From Fistulifera solaris (lineage: Eukaryota > Bacillariophyta > Bacillariophyceae > Naviculales > Stauroneidaceae): DNA of 64,000 bases. Shown here piece by piece: positions 1 through 10,601 of this stretch. Location: positions 1,302,001 to 1,366,000 of the forward strand of contig AP026128.1 in NCBI GenBank assembly GCA_030295235.1. Reading direction: 5' to 3'. A model generated the notes under the pieces. That model was not told where the DNA came from. It made no database searches and saw nothing but the letters and a program-made list of their open reading frames with translations. Both the position numbers and the translations under genes were made by a program. How positions within the stretch are numbered: position 1 is the stretch's first letter; the number at the start of each line of letters is the position of its first letter.

Positions 1-2413
1 CATATCCTTATTATTAATGTTGTCATGCAGTGCGACCGAACATCTGCGATCGAAGAAAAGAACGTCGGAAAAGGCTGTAAGGAGAAAACTCTCATCTCAT
101 CCATCGTCGGTCGAAGAGGCAAATAATGGTTTCATAGATCGAAAAATCACTTTAATCAAAAACTGGATTGCGAATCGTGAGCGGGCTGCTGTGAGGTCAC
201 AAACTGACAGCTCACTTCACGATATCAATGCCGGCTTGTTTGTATTCGCAAATCCTGAATTCTTCGACACGGCGGATTTTGCTGGATTGGGTGGATTACC
301 CATTGAATCTTCTTTCGAAGCACAAAAGAACGCTTTTCTTACAAATAGCTCCGAATTTATGAGCTCTATTGAGATCTTCGAAACCATAGGTACTGACTTT
401 GGTAACTATAATACACCTGGACTAGGAAAGTACGGACCCGATGGCGTAACCAAAACGTTTGGAGGAGACTGGGATTTTGTCCTTACCTTTCTGTCTCCAA
501 TACTTTACCACTTCATTGACAGGACGGATGTTCTGACCACTGATATGCGTTGGGCTTTACTTCGACAGGGCACCGTCGATGGTGATGTTCCGTATTCAGG
601 AAACTCGCTTGCTTACCTCGAAGCCAATTTGTTCTTCTTCCGATTCAAACCTCTTCTCAATGTTCGCGCCAGAATGATAGAAACCGAAAATCATATTTTG
701 CAAATCTACACATGGAAGTATTTGATCAACAATTACGTCCGTTACATCGCCCTACTCGATCCTTCGGATGAGCGCTACGATCCACGGGTCGCTCAATTGT
801 ACGCCAATAATCCGGATCAATACAACAACAGTCCCGAGCTGGTGGATTTGATGCTACAGATGACTGGTATCATATTATACAGAGACTTGTTTGAGACGAA
901 CTCTAAGCCCTATGAAGCCTACTCGGTTTTACCTTTGCTGATATTGTACTCATACGTCGACAAGTTGTTCCCCGAAGACGAAAACAACCAGAAGATAAAA
1001 ACAGCCACTCAAAACGCGCTCGATTATCTGGCAGCGAAGTTCACCTTTCAAACGTTTGAAGGTAAACGAGTTGCCCCGATGCGACGGAACTGGAGTGCTC
1101 GAAAGATATTGGGTTTCTATGAAAACGATCACATACCGACAATGTTCGCAGTCCTTTCGGGTGTCAATTTCTTCCCAATGCCATCAGAGATTTTTTATCA
1201 TCGTCGAGAAGGTGTGACGATGCAGACAGCTCTGCTGGACTATAGACTGCCTGCAGAGATCCTCGATTACATGGTCGACCGCCACGACGGATTCTGGGCA
1301 AGAATGCAGTCAAGTTATTATTCGGACCACTTTCATATATCATATGATGTCAGCCTTTTCGCGAACAAACCACCTCCAGTTCCGGATCCTAGTCCAGCGA
1401 CTTTTTTCCAAAACGATGGCAGTATCTATAGGTCTGGCATCTTCCGACCACTCCCACAGGTCTATTTTGGGACCGACGACTTTCTGAACTCCGCGGGCGG
1501 TTGTGGCCAAGATTTCTTCGAATTCGAAGCCCCGCTTCGATTTCTTCCGATTGAAATACAAAAAATATCTGACTTGCGTACCATTGCCAAGCCCAACGTG
1601 CTGCTGAACAGAGGTGATTACCGATTCTACGACGATAATGTGACCCAACTGGAAGAGGATTATCTTGTCATGCGTGGCGAAGTGGATCCTTCGATGAGCA
1701 AGAACCTAAACACGTACAAAAGCTTCACCTTTGGGTATTTGAGAGGGAGCCGCGGATCCGATAAGTATAAAGAGTGGCCCATGACCGTACCTCGCGACTG
1801 GGAAAGTTCCTTGGCTCATTCCTTTTCCATCAACCGCGCAAACTTCCGCATCTATGACTTTACAAATTCAACCGAAACCCATCCCATGTCTGGCTATTAT
1901 TTGATTACCGCAAAGGTCAGTAAACTGCCGATCGGACGCGACCTTCGCACCGTGGCACGGGGCTTTTGGGAAATTGTTCCTGCGCGCATGTATGTTTCAG
2001 TAGACGCACTGACGACTAGTGTGCGTCGGAAGAATCCAAGTCCCCATTTCAGCCAAAGCATTCTTTTACCGTACAAGTACGTCTTGGCGACGACAGGGGA
2101 AAAAATTAAGATCGACGCACGTGCTGGAGGCTATGGCCCCCAGAGATGCAGCGCAATCCGTGCCATCTGGAGTCGCGATGGACGAAAACAGAACTTAGAT
2201 AAGTATCATTTTGATACTTTGAGCTTAAGAAAGATGGAAGACATTGGAATTCTCGACGTTTGGGAAATTGATTCAAGTTATACGATCGGAAACAAAATAG
2301 TTAGCGCACCAGGAGACGGCCGTGTTTTCGTTAAAAACAAGCACCGTGGATCGAGTATTGAGATTGATGGAAGCGACTATCGAAATCCTAAACGGCAGGT
2401 TGTTGCGTTGTGA
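1..2413 (+). CDS. Large secreted protein of unknown function, tandem copy 1 (5' end cut by window)
   Basis: The reading frame is open back to base 2. The residues before the first ATG at base 17 (ISLLL) continue a hydrophobic stretch that ends in SCSA, so the true start and most of the signal peptide probably lie outside the window. About 800 residues are visible and no family is recognised. Seen: a helix-rich N-terminal half with GGDWDF near residue 150 and TENH near residue 225, a Pro- and aromatic-rich middle, and a C-terminal part ending in a basic tail. An alpha/alpha-toroid plus beta-domain layout, as in some polysaccharide lyases, is a guess from this pattern only. A close paralogue follows in tandem at 3166, and the duplication includes a 3' flanking block (2450-2495 resembles 5640-5680). 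The protein is probably exported or enters the secretory pathway. Confidence 0.8.
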   Translation, partial: ISLLLMLSCSATEHLRSKKRTSEKAVRRKLSSHPSSVEEANNGFIDRKITLIKNWIANRERAAVRSQTDSSLHDINAGLFVFANPEFFDTADFAGLGGLPIESSFEAQKNAFLTNSSEFMSSIEIFETIGTDFGNYNTPGLGKYGPDGVTKTFGGDWDFVLTFLSPILYHFIDRTDVLTTDMRWALLRQGTVDGDVPYSGNSLAYLEANLFFFRFKPLLNVRARMIETENHILQIYTWKYLINNYVRYIALLDPSDERYDPRVAQLYANNPDQYNNSPELVDLMLQMTGIILYRDLFETNSKPYEAYSVLPLLILYSYVDKLFPEDENNQKIKTATQNALDYLAAKFTFQTFEGKRVAPMRRNWSARKILGFYENDHIPTMFAVLSGVNFFPMPSEIFYHRREGVTMQTALLDYRLPAEILDYMVDRHDGFWARMQSSYYSDHFHISYDVSLFANKPPPVPDPSPATFFQNDGSIYRSGIFRPLPQVYFGTDDFLNSAGGCGQDFFEFEAPLRFLPIEIQKISDLRTIAKPNVLLNRGDYRFYDDNVTQLEEDYLVMRGEVDPSMSKNLNTYKSFTFGYLRGSRGSDKYKEWPMTVPRDWESSLAHSFSINRANFRIYDFTNSTETHPMSGYYLITAKVSKLPIGRDLRTVARGFWEIVPARMYVSVDALTTSVRRKNPSPHFSQSILLPYKYVLATTGEKIKIDARAGGYGPQRCSAIRAIWSRDGRKQNLDKYHFDTLSLRKMEDIGILDVWEIDSSYTIGNKIVSAPGDGRVFVKNKHRGSSIEIDGSDYRNPKRQVVAL

Positions 2414-3165
2414 TATCGTTGTTGTAAAGGCTGAATTTCCGAAGCACACCTTCCTTTTAAATTTAATAGGTTGTTGTCTTTCCAGTCCTTATTATGCGGC
2501 TTCGATGAATTGAACTCGCTTCATTTCATGTGGATGAATCATCGTACAGAATTCAAATCTAATATCGCGATAAACATCTAGCAACAAATAATCACATTAC
2601 TATAGTAAAATGTCTCACTCGCGTCGACACCAAGACAACACAATCGTAAAAGGAAGAATCGAATTCCTGATTGTCATCAAAGAATGAATCGTCATTGCGA
2701 TGATCGATTCAGCATTGCTAATATGCTTATTGTGTCATAACACTCGTGACTCGTGACTCATCGTTTGATCAGCGACTGAAGAGAAGACACTCGCGCCTCG
2801 CTCCATTGACAATAACATGGAAAGTAAGTCTTAGAACGACGACTAATGACCAAAGCCCAGTAATCACAAAACAGCATAGGGGTGAAATGTACTCGGGTGG
2901 CACGTCGACGTTTATTTGAGTAAGACTCTTCAATAACCATACTGTAACGCATAACCGTCGTAAAAAGCTGTAACCTTATACAAAACAGAACAAAACAGAG
3001 CGAACGAGCGCATTATAACGACGAAAAGGCTTTATCGCTCACAGAACGAGAACCAGATAATGATTACCAGGTATATTCATTCTTCTTTCATTCGATCCGA
3101 GATCACCGCGAGCTTCATGAATTGTAGAATTATAGCTTAGACTAGTACCACTGATAAAGAAAGAC
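2414..3165. other. Intergenic region between the tandem secreted-protein genes
   Basis: No coding signal is supported. The first 90 bases are duplicated after the second gene and look like a shared 3' untranslated region. A TACCAGGTA word lies near 3065, about 100 bases before the second gene's start. Confidence 0.5.
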
Positions 3166-5600
3166 ATGAAGCTCGGAATCTCTGTGTTAACCATCACACC
3201 AGTGCTTTGCACAAGTAGTGCAACAGAGCATCTGCGATCTTTGAATCGACCGTCGGAAGAGGCTGCAAGAAGAAACCTTGCCTCTCATCCATCCTCTGTC
3301 GAAGAGGCAAATAATGGCTTTATCGATCGAAAAGTCACTTTGATTAAGAACTGGATTGCGAATCGTGAGCGGGCTGCTGTGAGGTCACAAACTGATAGTT
3401 CACTTCACGATATCAATGCCGGTTTCTTTGTCTTTGCTAACGCGGATCTGTTCGACACGAACGATTTTGCTAGCTTGGGTGGATTACCCGAAGATTCTTC
3501 CTTCGATCAGCAAAAGATGCGTTCCTCAGAAATGTTTCCGAGTTTGTAAGCTCCATTGAAATCTTTGAGACCGTAGGTACAGACTTTGGGAGTTTTGATA
3601 CGCCTGGAGTAGGAAAGTACGAACCTGATGGCGTAACGAAAACCTTTGGTGGTGACTGGGACTTTGTCCTTACCTTTCTGTCTCCAACACTCTACCAGTA
3701 CGTCAACAGAACCGACCTGCTAAGCATAGACATGCGTTGGGCTTTACTTCGACAGGGCACCGTCGACGGTGAAATTCCTTATTCAGGAAACTCCCTCGCT
3801 TACCTTGAAGCCAATTTGTTCTTTTTCCGATTCAAACCTCTCATGAAGGTCCGTGTCAGAATGATAGAAACTGAAAACCACATATTACAAATCTACACCT
3901 GGAAGTATTTGATCAACAATTACGTCCGTTACATCGCCCTACTCGATCCTTCGGATGAGCGCTACGATCCACGGGTCGCTGAGTTATATACCAATAATTC
4001 GGATCATTACAACAATAGTCCCGAGCTGGTGGATGTGGTTTTACAAATGATTGGCATCATTTTACACAACGATTTGTTTGAAACCAATTCGAAGCCGTAT
4101 GAAGCCTATTCCGTATTATCATTGCTGTTATTGTACTCCTACGCCGACAGGTTATTTCCTGACGACGAAAACAACCAGAAGGTAAAAACAGCCGCTCACA
4201 ATGCACTCGACTTTTTAGCAGTGAAATTTGCCTTTCAAACGTTTCAAGGCAAGCGCATATCCCCCATGAGACGGAATTGGAGTGATAGGAACATTTTGGG
4301 TTTCTATGAAAACGACCACCTGCCCACCATGTACGCGGCTCTTTCGGGTGTCAACTTCTTCCCGATGCCGACAGAAAGTTTTTACTTTCTCAGGGAAGGA
4401 ATGACCATACTGACAGCTCTGATGGACTATAGATTACCTGAGGAGATTCACGATTACATGCTCGACCGTCACGACGGGTTTTGGGCACGGATGCAGTCAA
4501 GCTATTACACAGATCACTTCCATCTTTCGTATAATGCAAGCTTTCTCGCGAATCGTCCAACCCCGGTTCCGGATCCTAGTCCAGCTACCTATTTCAAAGA
4601 AGATGGCAGTGTTTACAAGTCTGGCGTTTTCAGACCCATACCGCAAGTTTACTTCGGAACTAACGACTTCCTAAACTCCGCGGGCGGGTGTGGCCGGGAC
4701 TTCTTGAAGATAGAGGCCCCACTTCGATTCCTTCCGTTCGAAATTGAAACCCTGTCCGATTTGCGCGCGGTTTCCAAGCCCAACATATTGATCAATAGAC
4801 CGGATTATAGCTATTACGCCGATAATATTACGTTGCTGGAGGAGGACTACCTTATCATGCGTGGCGAAGCGGATCCTTCAATGAGCAAGAACCTGAACAC
4901 GTACAAAAGTTTCACCTTCGGCTATTTGAGAGGGAAACATGATTCCGACAAGTATAAAGAGTGGCCTATGACCGTTCCTCGAGACTGGAACAGTTCCTTG
5001 GCCCTTTCCTTTTCCATCAACCGCGCGAATTTCCGCATTTATGACTTTTCGAAATCAGTTGAAACCCATCCAATGCACGGATATTATGTGATTACGGCGA
5101 AGGTCAGCAAACTGCCTGTCGGACGCGATCTTCGTAGCGTGGCTAGAGGCTTCTGGGAAATTGTACCTGCCCGCATGTATGAAACAGTTGAAGCACTTGC
5201 TTCGTATGTGCGTCGAAAGAATCCAAGCTCATTTTTCAGCAAAAATATAATTTTTCCATACAAGTACGTCTTGGCAACGACAGGAGAGAAAATCAAAATC
5301 GACGCACGTGCTGGGGGCGTTGGCGACGAAAGATGCAGCGCATTTCGGGCAATCTGGGGCCCCGATGGACGAAGAAGGAACTTGAAGGAGTATCACTTTG
5401 ATACTTTAAGCCTGGAAAAGATGGAAGACATAGGGCTTGTCGATGTTTGGGAGATTGATTCCAATTATATGATTGGCAACAAAATAGCCAGCGCACCAGG
5501 AGATGGTCGTCTCTTCGTTAAAAACAGACATATTGGGTCGAGCATCGAGATTGATGGGAGTGACTATAGAAATCCAAAGCGAAAAATTGTCCCGTTGTGA
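3166..5600 (+). CDS. Large secreted protein of unknown function, tandem copy 2 (reading frame broken once)
   Basis: This is a close paralogue of the gene at 1-2413, alignable from the signal peptide to the C-terminus. The start at 3166 gives a clear N-terminal signal peptide (MKLGISVLTITPVL, then Ala-rich cleavage region), which supports secretion and supports the view that copy 1 has lost its start to the window edge. The frame breaks at the A4 run 3512-3515; downstream the same paralogous sequence continues one frame back to 5600. The total length, 2435 bases, is one short of a multiple of three, so one missing base explains it. The downstream part stays free of stops for more than 600 codons and keeps close similarity to copy 1, which argues against an old pseudogene. 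Function unknown. Confidence 0.75.
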
Positions 5601-5687
5601 TATCGCTGCAGTCAAAACAGGAAATTCGAAGTGCACCTTTTCGTTAACTTTAGTAGGTTGTTGTCTTTCCAGTCCTTAAGTGTTTTC

Positions 5688-6974
5688 TCATTGTCCCAGA
5701 TATCGCGTATGATTGTCACCTGCGGCGATTCGGAAATCACGAAGAATGGGCTTTGTTGAATTGAACTCAGTCCTCTTGGTGTGAATGAACCGTCCCCAAT
5801 TCGAATTCAGCTCCCCGACAAACACTTGAGAACGAATCATGACCTCCAAGTCAACAATCGCGTCGATCGTCATGTTGTAACGCGCGTGACAATCGGGTTC
5901 GGTATTCATGTGACCGGACTGCAAACGCTGATTCGCCAACAAATGAAACGTCCAAGGAGTTGCCGTCAGCTGTTCTATTTCGTCTCGAATTGTCACTGGA
6001 TCATCCGTAGCGATGTACACAAGCGATGGATCTTGACCGGGATGGAGTTGAGCGACGTACGCTTCGAGGGGAATGTAATTGGGGTGATTGCGCGGATCGG
6101 TTTCCCCCCGTGAGGCCCAGTAGTTTCGTACCATCGCTGCCGCTTCGCGTTTTAATTTGTCGCCCCGTCGAATATGTAAAGCGGTATAGCTCTGCGGCAG
6201 GTTAAATGTTTGCAGATGATGGGCGATGAGGGGTTGTAAGAAGGGTTGCCACTGGATACGAGGCGCTAACAAGGCTGCCACCCCCAACCACGGGTCGTCG
6301 TCTTGCTGATGTTCTTGTATTTGTTGAAACCAGTCAATTTGTGTTGATGTCACGCCACCAATGGACGATACCCATTGCGTATAATTCATTTGTTGTGATG
6401 TTTCATGCAATCGCTGTAAGTATTGCCGTCGTAACCTTCTCCCGCCACTGACCATGACAGAAACATCATCACACGTGAGGTTGACAAAGTCATTTGTCGA
6501 AGAGGACAGTAAGCGTGTCCATTCGGAATGATTGAACGGACAGAGTGCACTTGCACAAGCATGAGAGCGAGAAGACGGAACATCTAGTATCTGTGACAAG
6601 CCCGTCGAAAGATGTTCGGCATCAGGAGAGCAACCAAAGATAGGGCGCGTCGTTGATTCGGTTACAGGATCCCATACAATGAGTGTCCGGTGAAAGGTCG
6701 CCGCGACATGTAAAGCCAATATATAATTTTGTAATTGCGAGCAAATGCCGTTGTTAGAAATATCGTGGGGAAGGTACAAGAATAACTGCGAGCAGTCCGG
6801 CCGTGATGCCTTTGCGAGTGAATCAATGTCCTTGCTAGTTTGTGGGCGAATAATCGGAGACACATTCGTTTCCGAGAAGAAGAATTGCAAAGAGATGATT
6901 GAGATGAAAGCAAATGTTGCCATAAAAGAGGAGATTACATGAAGCGATGCCTTTTGGCAGCAAATAATCCTCAT
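5688..6974 (-). CDS. Type II membrane glycosyltransferase, GT23/fucosyltransferase-like
   Basis: The ATG at 6974 gives about 428 residues; the frame is open further up but only to a TTG. A single hydrophobic segment lies near residues 15-35, expected of a Golgi type II protein. Two motifs point to the alpha-1,6-fucosyltransferase (FUT8/NodZ) fold: ALHIRRGDK near residue 270, where family members have a conserved basic HxRRxD/GD segment that contacts GDP-fucose, and a C-terminal block with YIATDDP followed by DLEVM and GELNSNWGRF, matching the family's nucleotide-binding end. Cys-rich patches precede the motif. It is inferred to transfer fucose or a related sugar to secreted glycans; the acceptor cannot be told. 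It converges on the secreted-protein pair. Confidence 0.7.
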   Translation of the reverse strand: MRIICCQKASLHVISSFMATFAFISIISLQFFFSETNVSPIIRPQTSKDIDSLAKASRPDCSQLFLYLPHDISNNGICSQLQNYILALHVAATFHRTLIVWDPVTESTTRPIFGCSPDAEHLSTGLSQILDVPSSRSHACASALCPFNHSEWTRLLSSSTNDFVNLTCDDVSVMVSGGRRLRRQYLQRLHETSQQMNYTQWVSSIGGVTSTQIDWFQQIQEHQQDDDPWLGVAALLAPRIQWQPFLQPLIAHHLQTFNLPQSYTALHIRRGDKLKREAAAMVRNYWASRGETDPRNHPNYIPLEAYVAQLHPGQDPSLVYIATDDPVTIRDEIEQLTATPWTFHLLANQRLQSGHMNTEPDCHARYNMTIDAIVDLEVMIRSQVFVGELNSNWGRFIHTKRTEFNSTKPILRDFRIAAGDNHTRYLGQ

Positions 6975-7380
6975 GGCAATGTGCGCTGCTGTCGAGAGAA
7001 ATTTGATCGACCTTCTTTGACTTTGCTGATTCAAAGCATCCTTAAATAATTTTTAAAACAACGGCGTATCAGAAATGCTGTTAAACGTTGTTTGTCTTCT
7101 CAAGTTTGACGATGTCGAGTAAAAGCAGCGCAATGAACGCAGAGTGTTTTTTGGTTCAAAATATCAACGCAAAAAAGCTCGCGCAGTGCTTTCCGTCATC
7201 AGTCATCATGCATCGCGGTCATCGTCGCGATCAAGATTTACGGGACTGAAATTTGACTGACGCGCGTAATGGCGAAAGATACAGTCTCTCTATGGGAATT
7301 AACACTGTAACCAGGTAACCAGGTACCTTCATGACAACAAACGAAGGTCGATATCGAACAATCGATTGCAAGACGTAAGA

Positions 7381-7473
7381 AGCATAAAAGATGCAGCGCT
7401 TCGAATGTCTACGTGATTTCACGTAGCTCTCGTAGGGAAATTTATCGACAGAGGGGGTACCCGGACATTGGGT
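7381..7473 (+). repeat. Dispersed CTACGTGA-palindrome repeat, copy 1
   Basis: The block runs from GCATAAAAGATGCAGCG through ATGTCTACGTGA, TCACGTAG and GGGAAATTTATCG to GAGGGGGTACCCGG. The central arms CTACGTGA and TCACGTAG can pair. The same order of blocks is found at four other places in this window. Confidence 0.7.
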
Positions 7474-7599
7474 TATTTTGATCATACCATTTTTCGCGTC
7501 GTTTGAGCACCCATGTCAACAGTCTTGTGCCCAACATCGCTTTTGCGAGCCAAGAAACAATATTCGACTTTGGTTGACAGCAAAAAAAGGAAACAGTGG

Positions 7600-7680
7600 A
7601 GAGATAAAACGCTGCCAGTGGCTACGCGTAACTTACGTGACCGCCGTAGGAAATTTATCTCTGTAGGGTAACCCGGATAA
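7600..7680 (+). repeat. Dispersed CTACGTGA-palindrome repeat, copy 2 (diverged)
   Basis: It shares the order GGCTACGCGTAA, TTACGTGA, CGTAGGAAATTTATC and GGGTAACCCGGA with copy 1, and its similarity continues into the GCCATACTACCA flank. Confidence 0.55.
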
Positions 7681-7870
7681 TGCGTTTTTCGCCATACTAC
7701 CAGGTAATAACGACAAGCCGCGAAAACACACGCGACGACGACGATGATGGTGATGATCATGCATCCCGCATCGTCGCGTTCTCGTCGTTGTCGTTCTCGT
7801 CTTTTGCCCATAATGATGATCTTAATGATGATTAATAACTCGGTTGATTTGTATTTCGGTTCTACGTTGC

Positions 7871-7920
7871 TTTCTTCAAATGTCTACGTAGTTTTCACGT
7901 AGCGCTCGTTGGGAAATCCC
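7871..7920 (+). repeat. Dispersed CTACGTGA-palindrome repeat, copy 3 (short)
   Basis: It contains TTCAAATGTCTACGTAG, TTTTCACGTAGCGCTCGT and GGGAAAT in the same order and spacing as copy 1. Confidence 0.6.
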
Positions 7921-8036
7921 ACATAAAAGAACATCCAGGAATCAGTTCTATAGCGGTCTACTTCGACAAGAGTAGATCCCTACGACGGATAGGACTTCAT
8001 ATGTTATTTGTTTACTTTTACAGCTCTTACCTGTGA

Positions 8037-8056
8037 ATGAATGAAGAACGCGCTGG
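8037..8056 (+). pseudogene. Possible relic of a Pin1-type isomerase first exon
   Basis: ATG followed by GAA GAA CGC GCT G and then a GTATGTTT donor-like sequence closely resembles the 19-base first exon and donor of the isomerase gene at 12607. An ACAG acceptor-like site follows near 8107, but no isomerase coding sequence follows it. It may be a relic of a partial duplication or a chance match. Confidence 0.3.
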
Positions 8057-8147
8057 TATGTTTCCGGAAGCTGCTTTTGTTTGTTTTCGTCGTTCAATTC
8101 CCTGCACAGACGAGTTTCGAAATTTCTTATTACTCACTATGGTTTCT

Positions 8148-9956
8148 TTATCTTTTCTCTACCGTTATCTTTTCCTCGCTCACGCTTTCAGTCGTCGATG
8201 CTTCTTGCGGAGTGACTGCTGGAGTTACGCTCATGAAGCTTCCGTTTTCGCTACGCTGCTTATCGATGGTGGAAGTAAGCGCCAAGTTGTATTCCATGCA
8301 ATCATGAACCGACTCGAATAAGGTAGATGCCCCAGCAAACCACGTGCGCAAACTTCCCTGACGCCTCATGAGCTTGACAGGAAATCCCTTGTTCAATCCC
8401 TCCTGTGTCCAGTGTTGAAAATAGGGCCACACTTTCTGCTCATGGACTTCGACGTCTTTGAAACCGGCTGCCTTCAAATCCTTTAGCAGCGTATCCTCTA
8501 ACTCCTGGCGGTATTCTGTCGTGTTGGGGCGAGCCTCTTCCACGTATTGGTAGGAGATCAAGAAGTCGCGATCACGGGTTCCGACATCTTCTGGAAAGAA
8601 TATCTTGGCAGAGTTCCGAACGGTCATGAGGCGGGCCTGCTTTTGGGGATTTAGCGAAGTTGTCCACGAGGAAATGGCTACCGGATCTGTAGAATGCTCG
8701 CACGAAAACAAGGTGGTAATAAGGTTGGAACGATCATGAAGTCCATCGAAGATTTCCTTTTCTTCAGGTCTTGCATCCAAGAATTGCAAGGCGTCTTTCA
8801 GGTTGCAGGTGATGACACAAAAGTCATAGTCATACTTGTTGCCGTCCTTGGCAGTGATCACAACTCCGTCATCCGAACGCTCCATCTTTGATATCTCGAA
8901 ACCTTCTTTCACATTGATGCGGCCAGAATTGTTGATCCACTCCCAATACTGTACGAATCCGTTCCGCAGAATACTGGCAGGCTGCTTCACCATGCGCAAC
9001 TTGGTCGCCAAGAATCCTTCAATTTCGGCAGGTGAATTCCACCATAAACCGTACAAGGCAGGAACGCGGTCGATGTAGCCATAGCCTTGAACAGTATTGG
9101 CGAGAGAAATGGCAGGAATTAGGTCATCAAATCCATTCTTGATGAGCCACGCCTTGAGATCCATATTGGTTGCACTGATGATATCATCGATGGGTTGGGA
9201 AAAGAGGCTATCATGTTTCCGGATAAAGCGAAGCATGTCAACAGCCACAGCAAGCTCGGAAGCAAAGTCCGGAAGAAGGCGGAAAGGGAATTTCTTTTTC
9301 TTGCTTGAAATGAGCCAGTCTGTCTGTGTGATGGGTTCTTTGTCCGTGTAATCGGTATAGACGTGACGTTCCGGAACAGGAATCTCCTCAAAGAAAACGT
9401 TTCCCGTTGCTGCCGCAATTCGACGTAGTTCTTGGTACTTGTACGGAATTGTATAGCACGTTCCGAACTCTTGAGGCACTTCCTTTTCGTAAATATACTC
9501 GGTGAACGATTTTCCAGCGATACGAACATCTTTTTCCAACACAGTAACATGCTGAAAGCCGAGTTCATTGAGTTTGAAAGCCATGTGCAAACCCGCGGGC
9601 CCTGCGCCGACAATCGCAATCTTGTCGGTAACTTGTGGAGTGTATTCCGGATCCAACAATTCTTCCCACTTATTGAACCTTTGTGCCTTCGATGGGACAT
9701 AGCCTTCATTCAGCTTCTTGAGCTCTTCTTGTTTCTTCTTAAGCTCCAAGCCTTTCTCTACTCCCTTTCGAACCATAAAAAGAGAGGTCTTGGAGACTTG
9801 AAACGTGGTGTGAGGCAAGAGAGCCGAGTTCCTTTCTCCCAGAAAAGAACTTGTTGTCTGGGTCGAAGGGTGTGGTGGGGAAACCACAAAAGCGGCACCT
9901 GTATCCCATGTCGCTAGGAGACCTGCGATGGATAGAGTAAGAGATAAGTGTTTCAT
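8148..9956 (-). CDS. FAD-dependent oxidoreductase (amine-oxidase-like), secreted or plastid-targeted
   Basis: The ATG at 9956 is preferred over the longer open frame because it places a hydrophobic signal peptide at the N-terminus followed by GAAF, a diatom plastid-import cleavage motif. About 602 residues follow. The dinucleotide-binding fold is plain: KIAIVGAGPAGLHMAF near residue 110 (GxGxxG) and an acidic VLEKD at the end of the second strand. The remainder resembles the flavin amine oxidase/NAD(P)-binding Rossmann group, ending with an FAD-contact-like region around WFAGASTLFESVHDC. The substrate is unknown; polyunsaturated fatty acid isomerases and phytoene-desaturase-like enzymes are alternatives. 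A relative lies head-to-head at 10602, suggesting an inverted duplication of an ancestral gene. Confidence 0.75.
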   Translation of the reverse strand: MKHLSLTLSIAGLLATWDTGAAFVVSPPHPSTQTTSSFLGERNSALLPHTTFQVSKTSLFMVRKGVEKGLELKKKQEELKKLNEGYVPSKAQRFNKWEELLDPEYTPQVTDKIAIVGAGPAGLHMAFKLNELGFQHVTVLEKDVRIAGKSFTEYIYEKEVPQEFGTCYTIPYKYQELRRIAAATGNVFFEEIPVPERHVYTDYTDKEPITQTDWLISSKKKKFPFRLLPDFASELAVAVDMLRFIRKHDSLFSQPIDDIISATNMDLKAWLIKNGFDDLIPAISLANTVQGYGYIDRVPALYGLWWNSPAEIEGFLATKLRMVKQPASILRNGFVQYWEWINNSGRINVKEGFEISKMERSDDGVVITAKDGNKYDYDFCVITCNLKDALQFLDARPEEKEIFDGLHDRSNLITTLFSCEHSTDPVAISSWTTSLNPQKQARLMTVRNSAKIFFPEDVGTRDRDFLISYQYVEEARPNTTEYRQELEDTLLKDLKAAGFKDVEVHEQKVWPYFQHWTQEGLNKGFPVKLMRRQGSLRTWFAGASTLFESVHDCMEYNLALTSTIDKQRSENGSFMSVTPAVTPQEASTTESVSEEKITVEKR

Positions 9957-10601
9957 TGGATAATCTTTTGCTTCCTGTCTTTTTGTGTCGTGTCGGAAGA
10001 GATGACAAAGTATCTTTGATCTTTGCCTCGTTGGCAGCTCAAAAGCGAAAACAACCAAAAACGGCATGCATTTTTGCACTGGACTCTAAAACATGGACGC
10101 TATAGAGCGAGTCGTCCTGCATAAGACACCAATCTATACAATTAGTACACAAATAGAGATACAACTGAATGACATTACATTCACGGATTCACTCCTGCAG
10201 TAGTTTGTTATGACGAGCTTCAATCTCCAAAATATGTCAAAGCTACAGAACACAAAACATAGAAAAAGGTACAAGGCGGAAGTATCTGAGAATAAGTCCA
10301 GACACAAGCGAATAACGTTCAAGGTTGAAGCCCATGGATCTTTTTTATTTTTTAATAAATTCTAAATTCTGGATCTTGCATGTTGCATCTTGCATCCTGC
10401 AAGACTGCACACTGCACACCAGCAACGACCGGTTGTTGTTTGTTGCTCACTGGATCTGTGAATCCTGCATGGAGCTTTTCCTAATTCACGGTCACAAAGC
10501 ACGTGGGCTGAAAACGTAGTGGCTAACTGATTTCGCCCGAAATTTTTTCAGCAAAATCTCATTTTTAAAAAGTCTCACTGGATCGACACCTCATTTTTAA
10601 C
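9957..10601. other. Shared upstream region of two divergent FAD oxidoreductase genes
   Basis: About 645 bases separate the two starts. Seen: a run of short TTGCATC/TTGCATG/CCTGCA words at about 10375-10425 and AT-rich stretches. No gene or clear regulatory element can be supported. Confidence 0.5.

Larger units (their letters stand above)
6975..8147. other. Intergenic region rich in short repeats
   Basis: This stretch holds three copies of the CTACGTGA-palindrome repeat (about 7381, 7600 and 7871), a GTAAC-CAG-GTAAC-CAG-GTACC run at 7307-7327, another TACCAGGTA near 7699, and at 8037 a short sequence resembling the first exon and donor site of the Pin1-type isomerase gene. No complete gene is supported. 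Confidence 0.6.

Noticed and set aside
1-3300. EHLRS near the mature N-terminus of the secreted proteins as an oomycete RxLR effector motif
   Set aside because: The Arg at the first position is absent, no clear EER follows, and the proteins are far larger than typical effectors.
5084-5636. Minus-strand open frames inside coding regions, here and in many other genes
   Set aside because: They are shadows of the real plus-strand genes, without domains, good starts or conserved features.
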